A DNA stretch of 64,000 nt from Lathyrus oleraceus (Eukaryota > Streptophyta > Magnoliopsida > Fabales > Fabaceae), in contig NC_066582.1 of NCBI RefSeq assembly GCF_024323335.1, forward strand, positions 183,986,973-184,050,972, in the 5' to 3' direction. A model generated the notes under the pieces. It had not been told where the DNA came from and ran no database searches. It saw nothing but the letters and a program-made list of their open reading frames with translations. The position numbers and the translations under genes were made by a program. This document shows positions 56,881 through 64,000 of the stretch, one piece after another. Each line of letters opens with the position of its first letter. Position 1 is the stretch's first letter.

Positions 56881-57405
56881 CAATCATGCTGGGGAATAGC
56901 ACTGCTGCTGGGGAACAGATGATCCTCACTGGGGATGACCTCTATTGAACCCGATCCGCTTGGGGATTCCGCTGGGGAAATAAACAAATAATTCCCACCT
57001 TTGCTGGGGAAATAATCAATCAAACCTTCGCTGGGGAAATAATCAATGCAAACCTCCGCTGGGGAAACTGCCAACTTCAGACTTGCTAGGGAAAACATTC
57101 TCTACTCTTGCTAGGGATTACAACGAACTCCAGACCTGTCTGAGAGAACTGCAAATTCAACACTGTTGGGGATTACAGCACTTCAAACCTGGCTGGTGAG
57201 GAACAACTTACCCACAGAAACATCCGCTGGGGAAATAACAGTCCTCAGACTCGCTGGGGAACTAACAGTCATCAGACTTGCTGGGGATAGGGTAACATTC
57301 AAACCTGGCCGGAAAAAAAACATCCTCCACCCTGCTAGGGATAGGAATCAACTTCAGGCCTGACTGCTGAGGCAACACTGATCTTGGCCTCGCTGGGGAG
57401 ACAAA
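56881..57405. repeat. GCTGGGGA-containing irregular repeats in Ogre 3' UTR
   Basis: About 15 copies of GCTGGGGA or close variants, 25-45 bp apart on the plus strand, often followed by AATAA. The longest match to a tRNA-Arg-type primer site is CTCCGCTGGGGA at 57055-57066; TCCGCTGGGGA occurs near 56969 and at 57223-57233. Confidence 0.8.
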
Positions 57406-58225
57406 CCCTGAACTTGCTTTGGACAACCCAACCTCTCACACTACTGGACAGTGTTGGAACACCCTTGAACAAACTGTGGCTTATCTGCTCTAGCCAGCAA
57501 TCAAAAGATAGTGACCTGCAAAACAGCAAGACACACATGCCCCCAGGGAATTGTATGGACAAGATACACCCAAGTGTACTCAACATTCAAAATGATTTTC
57601 AAACGTTTTATCTTTCTGCACGTTATTGTCTAGCCTTCATGTTTTTAAGATGCAATGCTTATCAAAAATTCGGACGTTTTTGCAAACAAAGCAGTAAAAA
57701 TAAAAACAAGAGCAATTTGACTGAGTAACAACTTTTATTGATTAAAAATGGGCCTATAAAGGCGAATACATCAGGAAGCAATTCCTAGAAAGAGGTAATT
57801 GCGCCAAAAGAGGAAATAAACTATCCTATTGGCAATGTGAACACGACATCCACTATTTTCCAATTCTGTTATGACTCACAGATCCTCAATTTCCCCCAAA
57901 TTCCTTGCTTTCTGAGAAGAACGATTGGACTGGTCACATCCTTCGAGATGGTAGACACTGAAGCGCGATGAAGTACAGAATACTCAGACTGCAGTCTTCG
58001 CTCTAATCCCTCTTTTGCCTGGATCGCCCTTTCGGGTTTTCAATCCACCGGGATACCCATTTTTGCCTAAGCCGCCCTTGCGGGTTTTCGACTTACCGGG
58101 TGTACGCATTTTTTATTTTCTATCCCTAAATTTTTCCCGAACCTTCTTTCTCTTTTTTTTTTTTGGTTCGCCGGGATGCCCTTTTTTGCCTGGACTCTTT
58201 TATTCTTTTCGTCCAGCGGGTCAAT
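57406..58225. other. Ogre 3' UTR next to the integrase stop
   Basis: Non-coding. At about 58010-58190 there are two to three ~58-bp imperfect repeats with TTTCGGGTTTTC and ACCGGG. No further gene is seen. Confidence 0.55.
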
Positions 58226-61200
58226 CTATGCGAAGTATTTTTTGACTACATCTGAGTTCACATGGGACGGAAAATCTTCACCGTCCATAGTTGTAAGCAT
58301 CAAGGCTCCACCAGAGAAAACCTTCTTAACAACATATGGACCTTCGTAATTCGGAGTCCACTTGCCCCTGTTATCTGTACCGGGAGGAAGGATCCTCTTC
58401 AAAACCAAATCACCTGTCTGATAGCTTCGAGGACGCACTTTCTGATCAAAGGCCTTCTTCATCCTTCTCTGATACAATTGTCCATGGCACACGGCTGCCA
58501 ATCGCTTCTCCTCAATAAGGCTCAACTCATTAAACCTTGTCCGGGTCCATTCGACTTCATCTAGCTTGACATCCAACAGAACTCTCAGAGAAGGAATCTC
58601 CACTTCGACTGGTAGGACTGCTTCCATACCATACACAAGGGAGTACGGGGTTGCCCCGGTCGACGTTCGTGCTGAGGTACGGTACCCATGCAAAGCGAAA
58701 TGCAACATCTCATGCCAATCCTTGTACGTCACGACCATTTTCTGCACAATCTTCTTAATGTTCTTGTTTGTCGCCTCTACATTCATCTTTGGTCTATAAG
58801 GAGAAGAATTGTGATGTTCGATCTTAAAATCTCGGCAAAGCTCTTTCATCATCTTGTTATTGAGATTCGAACCATTGTCAGTGATGATTCTCTCAGGAAC
58901 CCCATAATGACAGATAATCTCCTTCTTGATGAATCAGGCCACCACTTGCTTGGTAACATTAGCATAGGAAGCTGCTTCCACCCACTTGGTGAAATAATCA
59001 ATCGCAACCAGGATGAAGCGATGTCCATTAGAAGCAGTAGGTTCAATCTTCCCAATCATATCGATGCCCCACATCGCGAATAGCCAAGGAGAATTCATGA
59101 CATTCAGAGGGCTTGGTGGCACAAGCACTTTATCTGCATAAATATGACATTTATGGCACTTCCGAGCGTATTTGAAACAATCGGATTCCATAGTCATCCA
59201 GTAATAACCGGCCCTTAACAACTTTTTGGCCATTGCATGACCACCAGCATGGGTACCGAAAGATCCCTCGTGTACTTCCTGCATCAACATGTCTGCTTCG
59301 TGTCTATCCACGCATCTGAGTAGAACCATGTCAAAGTTCCTCTTGTACAACACATCATCCTGATTCAAATAAAAGCTTCCAGCTAGCCTTCTCAGGGTCT
59401 TCTTGTCATTCTTTGACGCTCCTTCAGGATACTCCTGACTTTTGAGGAAATTCTTAATGTCATAGTGCCACGGCTTCTCATCAACAACAGACTCGGCTGC
59501 AAACACATACGCAGGCCTCTCGAGTCGATTCATAGCAACATGTGGCACATGATTCCACCAATGAACTTTGATCATAGAAGACAAAGTAGCCAAGGCATCA
59601 GCCATCTGATTTTCGTCTCGGGGGACATGATACAACTTCACTGTCTTGAAGAAAGTCAAGATCCTTCTGGTGTAATCTCGATAAGGAATCAAATGTGGCT
59701 GATGAGTATTCCAATCTCCATTGACCTGGTTAATCACTAGAGCGGAATCTCCATAAATGTCCAGAGTTTTGATCCTTAGATCGATGGCTTCTTCAATCCC
59801 CATGATACAAGCCTCATACTCAGCCTCGTTGTTGGTTACGTCAAAAGTCAATCTGGCAGAAAAAGGTATGTGTGCACCTTTAGGATTGATGAGTACTTCC
59901 CCAACACCATTGCCATTCACATTTACCGCCCCATCAAACATCAGTGTCCACATGTCATCAGGATCCGGTCCTTCCTCGACAAGAGGCTCTTCACAATCTT
60001 TCATCTTTAGATACATGACATCTTCATCGAGGAATTCAAACATCATCTGCTGATAATCATCAATCGGTTGCTCGGCAAGGTAATCAGACAAAATACTACC
60101 TTTGATGGCCTTCTGCGACGTATACTGGATATCATACTCAGTCAAAATCATCTGCCAACAAGCCACTCGTCCTGTGAGAGCCGGCTTTTCAAAGATGTAC
60201 TTCACTGGGTCCATCTTAGAAATCAACAAGGTAGTATGGTTCAACATATACTGCCTCAGTCGGCGAGCAACCCATGCCAAAGCACATCAAGTTTTCTCGA
60301 GCAGTGAATATCTTGTTTCATAGTCGGTAAACTTTTTGCTAAGGTAGTATATTGCATGCTCTTTTCGACCAGACTCGTCATGCTGTCCCAATACACACCC
60401 CATCGAATTCTCAGTCACTGAAAGGTACATTATCAGAGGCCTCCCAGGAACTGGAGGTATAAGGATTGGAGGTTTCTGCAAATATTCTTTTATCTTATCA
60501 AAAGCTTTTTGACAGTCATTGTTCCACCTGATTGCTTGATCTTTTCTTAGCAATTTGAATATCGGTTCACACGTGGATGTTAGGTGAGATATGAACCGCG
60601 CAATGTAGTTCAGTCTCCCTAAAAACCCACGGACCTGCTTTTCCGTTCTTGGTTCAGGCATTTCTTGAATAGCTTTTACTTTCACTGGATCAACCTCAAT
60701 CCCTTTCTCACTGACAATGAAGCCTAACAACTTCCCGGATCTCACCCCAAACGTACACTTGTTTGGATTCAGCCTCAGTTTGAACTTTCTCAGCCTTTCA
60801 AACAACTTCTGCAAGTTTACCAAGTGCTCCTCTTTTGTCTGAGACTTCGCAATCATATCATCCACGTACACTTCAATTTCTTTGTGCATCATGTCATGAA
60901 AGAGAGTCGTCATAGCCCTCTGATAGGTAGCACCGACATTCTTCAGCCCAAATGGCATAACCTTATAGCAGAACGTGCCCCAAGGTGTAATGAATGTCGT
61001 CTTTTCCATGTCTTCTGGCGCCATCTTGATCTGATTATAGCCAGAAAATCCATCCATGAAAGAGAAAACCGAAGATTGAGCAGTGTTATCAACCAATACA
61101 TCAATGTGAGGTAATGGGAAGTCATCTTTCGGACTGGCTCTGTTCAAATCTCGGTAATCGACACACATCCTGACTTTACCATCCTTCTTCGGCATGGGAA

Positions 61201-61694
61201 CGATGTTGGCCACCCAAGGGGGATAACTGGTAACTGCCAGAAAACCCGCATCCCACTGCTTCTGAACCTCTTCTTTGATCTTGACAGCCATATCAGGACT
61301 AGTTCTGCGAAGCTTCTGCTTTACTGAAGGACAATCTTCTCTGAGAGGTAGCCTGTGCACCACGATATCTGTATCCAACCCAGGCATATCTTGATACGAC
61401 CATGCGAATATCTCCACATATTCTCTCAGCATTTCAATCAGCCTTTTCTTGACAGATTCCTCTAAAGCAGCCCCGATCTTGATCTCTTTCTTGGCGTCCT
61501 CAGTACCAAGGTTAAAAACTTCCAACTCTTCCTGATGAGGTTGGATGACCCTTTCCTCCTGTTTCGATAATCTGACCAATTCTTTGGGGAGTTCACAATC
61601 TTCCTCACTCTCCTCTTCGGCTTGGTAAATGGGATTATCGAAATCATACTGAGCCATAACAGAATTGTTTTTAGTGGAGTCCGCGAAATCAATT
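58226..61694 (-). pseudogene. Ogre pol: RT, RNase H, second (archaeal-type) RNase H, integrase
   Basis: One 1,156-codon frame from the splice acceptor (61694) to the stop at 58226, interrupted only by TGA at 60289-60287 and TGA at 58936-58934. RT has MCVDYRDLNRASPKDDFPLP and catalytic YVDDMIAKS. The first RNase H (MYLSVTENSMGCVLGQ) lacks the usual DAS-type start. The second has MFDGAVNVNGNG, NNEAEYEACIMG and DSALVINQVNGDW, the archaeal-type RNase H acquired by the Tat lineage. Integrase shows HAGGHAMAKKLL, CHKCHIYADK, WGIDMIGKI and YRPKMNVEATNKNIKK. The second TGA fits CGA to TGA. No frameshift occurs. Confidence 0.93.
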
Positions 61695-61945
61695 CTGCAT
61701 GAACGATGTTCAATGCTTTATTTTAGAAAAGAGTTCAAGAAAGTCACAAAAACAAAAAACATTGCCATTTTTATTGTTTTGAAAGTGAAAATAAAAACAG
61801 AAAGACAGTGAGCACGAATTTGATTGCAAAACGTCCTTTATTAATGATAATCATTTCAAAACATGATGTGGCCCTACAATGAACCACTACGCCCCGGGCA
61901 GAGCGTAGGGTTTTTTATGCAGAATGAAAAACAAAAGAAAATTAC
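61695..61945 (-). other. Ogre intron between protease and RT (251 nt)
   Basis: The donor GT is at 61945-61944 and its GTAATT supplies the TAA that ends the unspliced protease frame. The acceptor CAG ends at 61695. Removing 251 nt keeps the reading frame through to the ATG at 61657. A pyrimidine-rich tract precedes the acceptor. A hairpin, CTACGC/GCGTAG with a ten-base loop, lies at 61887-61908. A spliced intron at this site is a known Ogre trait. Confidence 0.82.
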
Positions 61946-62865
61946 TTTGTCTGAAGAGTAACTTGGACTATTTCTTCGGCTGTCCAATTGTTGACCACCT
62001 CCCCTGGAGCACACGGGCGCACCCAGTTGTCCAAATCGCAATCACTGTCACCATTTTCACTACCGGTTGCAAAGACGTCACCATGATTCATCATCCCAGC
62101 GCTGGTGAAGGTACACGGCCCTTTCTGAACACCTTGCTCTGCTGACTGAAGAGGCTGATAACCAATACCGAATTTGTCTTCCTTCACAGGCATGTCAACC
62201 ATCTTACCCCAGCCTTCTGCAGTACCAGAGTTGACAACCTCCAAAGCTTGCTTGTAAGATGCGATTGAGGCACCTGACTTCTTCTGCTCAACAAAAGCCA
62301 CCTTCTCAATCTCAATGGTCTCGAAAGCTTGGCACAGAGTTTCATGAATCTCGCCATCCACCTCCACATACTTGAAAGAGGATAAATGACTCACAAGAAT
62401 GTCCTCTTCGCCGCACACAGTCACGACCTGACCATTCCACACGTACTTCAGCTTTTGATGGAGAGTTGACGAAACTGCCCCAGCCCCATGTATCCAGGGA
62501 CGCCCCAATAAACAATTATATGCTGGTTGAATATCCATCACATAGAAGATAATGTCAAACACCTCCGGGCCAATCTTCACGGGCAATGTGACTTCACCAA
62601 AAACTGACCGCTTGGATCCATCAAAAGCACGGACGATGAGATCACTCGGAGTGAGAACAACCCCTTCAACATCAATCTTGCTCAAAATCTTCTTGGGCAA
62701 CACATTCAAAGAAGAGCCAGTATCAACCAACACATGCGACAACACTGCGCCTTTACACTTCACGGTGATATGTAGGGCTCTGTTATGATTGCGGCCATCA
62801 GGCGTCAAATCCAGATCTGTGAACTCCAACCCATGTCTCGTGCTCACATTCGTAATAACACCCTC
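61946..62865 (-). CDS. Ogre aspartic protease
   Basis: It continues the gag frame. The protease has LVDTGSSLNVLPKKIL, FDGSKRSVFGEVTLP, and CLLGRPWIHGAGA followed by STLHQKLKYV. A TAG at 62868-62866 separates it from gag in the same frame, so gag-protease was one ORF. The catalytic DTGS is intact. The unspliced frame ends at 61942; with splicing it would join RT. Confidence 0.9.
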
Positions 62866-64000
62866 CTACTGGTTGATAGAAATCTCTTGAGGTACGTAAG
62901 CCAGATTCAACATTTTCAGTAAGGCATTACGGTGTGCCTCAGAACACAACAACAGAGAAAGGATATAGATTTTCGACGGAGTTTGGTTCAGTTGGTCCAC
63001 GATCTTATAATCACTCTTCTTAATGATCTTCATGAACTCCTCCACATCTTTCTCAAAGGAACCCTCAGGAACTTCCTTCTGCCCTGATCCTTCTTCAACC
63101 ACAGCTTGCTTCCCCTTTGCTTTCGCAAGAGCCTCAGCACTACTGTCCCTCAGAGTCTGTGGTGCAAACAGACGACCACTCCTTGTGAACCCTCCAGGTC
63201 CTCCCACATTGTCCATGGCTGGACCAACAGTTACTGGAGTTCTATTTGACAAATCAATGGTCACTGTGGCCTGATTCACTGGTCTGATCTGACTTTCTGA
63301 CCTTCTATTACTGCGGAAAGCATTGTGATACTTCCATGGAACTGCTCTACTATTCTCGACAGGTCTTCTATCAGAAACAACAATGGTGACAGGAGTACCA
63401 GCCGTCACTAGTGCCGATATGGTCATAGGAGTACCAGCAGTTACGGGTGCATTAACATTTCTTGGCGCACGTCCAGGACCCTCGGACGGTTTGAAGTAAA
63501 TGGTGACAGTTGATACCACCCCACGATCTTTCACAACACGACCAAACTGTAGGCCGCCCTCATCCATCAAACCCTGGATACCTCTTCTCAACTTTTCACA
63601 ACCGTTCTCTTGATCACCAGAATCTGAACAACTCTCATCACAACCAGGGAACACTCCCCCTTTCAACAGACGTTCTTTCACCACAAGTAGCGAAGTCTGA
63701 ACCTCATCAACACTGACTACCAAATCCACAGCTTCCCCATCTTCCACATTGTTCACCCTAGGCCCACCATGCTGAGGCATAGGGTTATTCACAACATTCG
63801 GAACAGGAGCAAAATTGATTGACTTGGCATCAATCAGATCCTGAACCTTATGATGAAAAGCCCTACAATTCTCAATATGATGCCCCGGTGCACCGGAATG
63901 GAAATCACAACGGACATTAGCATCATACCCAGCAGGTATCTTGGTTAACGGAGCCATGGTGCGAAGTTCAACAAACCCCAACCTGAGCAGTTCAGGAAGC
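62866..64000 (-). CDS. Ogre gag, C-terminal part (runs off right edge)
   Basis: The frame is open to base 64000. It carries CDFHSGAPGHHIENCRAFHHKVQDLI, a zinc-binding-like motif typical of Tat/Ogre gag, then a long linker with repeated VTAGTPMT units and SDYKIVDQLNQTPSKI near the end. The stop is TAG at 62868-62866, six codons before the protease frame resumes. The N terminus and capsid are outside the window. Confidence 0.88.
   Translation of the reverse strand, partial: LPELLRLGFVELRTMAPLTKIPAGYDANVRCDFHSGAPGHHIENCRAFHHKVQDLIDAKSINFAPVPNVVNNPMPQHGGPRVNNVEDGEAVDLVVSVDEVQTSLLVVKERLLKGGVFPGCDESCSDSGDQENGCEKLRRGIQGLMDEGGLQFGRVVKDRGVVSTVTIYFKPSEGPGRAPRNVNAPVTAGTPMTISALVTAGTPVTIVVSDRRPVENSRAVPWKYHNAFRSNRRSESQIRPVNQATVTIDLSNRTPVTVGPAMDNVGGPGGFTRSGRLFAPQTLRDSSAEALAKAKGKQAVVEEGSGQKEVPEGSFEKDVEEFMKIIKKSDYKIVDQLNQTPSKIYILSLLLCSEAHRNALLKMLNLAYVPQEISINQ

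Overview
The window is plant nuclear DNA made almost wholly of retrotransposons; I found no convincing host gene. The mix (Ogre/Tat elements with 4.6-4.9 kb LTRs, Athila/Cyclops-type Ty3 elements, a Sirevirus with an env-like gene, a Tekay chromovirus, an L1 LINE relic) suggests a large-genome legume, most likely tribe Fabeae (pea, vetch, Lathyrus group). That is inference from element families, not from a host gene.

Positions 1-43,388 form a nest of insertions that can be read base by base from LTR ends and target-site duplications (TSDs). An L1 ORF1 relic (42,818-43,388, minus) is cut by a plus-strand Copia LTR (41,686-42,817). Beside or inside that LTR lies a minus-strand Sirevirus (33,437-41,685 visible). 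Its 3' region is cut by an Athila element (copy B, minus, outer end 33,436). Copy B has three insertions: a solo Ogre-type LTR in its protease region (LTR-A, 11,366-16,218, TSD ACAGG), a second solo Ogre-type LTR in its 5' LTR (LTR-B, 18,541-31,994, TSD CCTAC), and a second Athila element (copy A, outer end 9,853) in its reverse transcriptase/RNase H region. LTR-B is itself split by a complete Tekay chromovirus (20,512-29,050, TSD ATGTA, two 2,001-bp LTRs). Five to six levels of nesting are visible. The 3' ends of both Athila copies and of the Sirevirus lie before base 1.

Positions 43,389-45,041 are AT-rich and hold a MITE-like inverted repeat. 45,042-47,150 is a decayed plus-strand Copia gag/protease/integrase relic. 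47,163-50,243 is the minus-strand gag-protease part of one Ogre-type element. A second Ogre, in the same orientation, fills 50,530-64,000: its 3' LTR (50,530-55,148), a repeat-rich 3' UTR (55,149-58,225), integrase, two RNase H domains, RT, a 251-nt intron, protease and part of gag, running off the right edge.

Most elements are dead through nonsense codons while the frame is kept: Tekay has two, the right-hand Ogre three, the left-hand Ogre fragment five, none with a frameshift. Athila A has one frameshift between RNase H and integrase. The most unusual signals are non-coding: two-base-gapped palindromes in Athila U3 regions whose arms differ symmetrically between copies; an LTR-like promoter inside the Athila 3' region; ten palindromic TACGCGTA motifs in the Tekay LTR; perfect palindromes in an Ogre LTR, one of which Tekay hit at its centre; a readthrough-type stop between Sirevirus pol and env-like gene; and 3'-UTR repeats of the Ogre that match part of a tRNA-Arg primer site.
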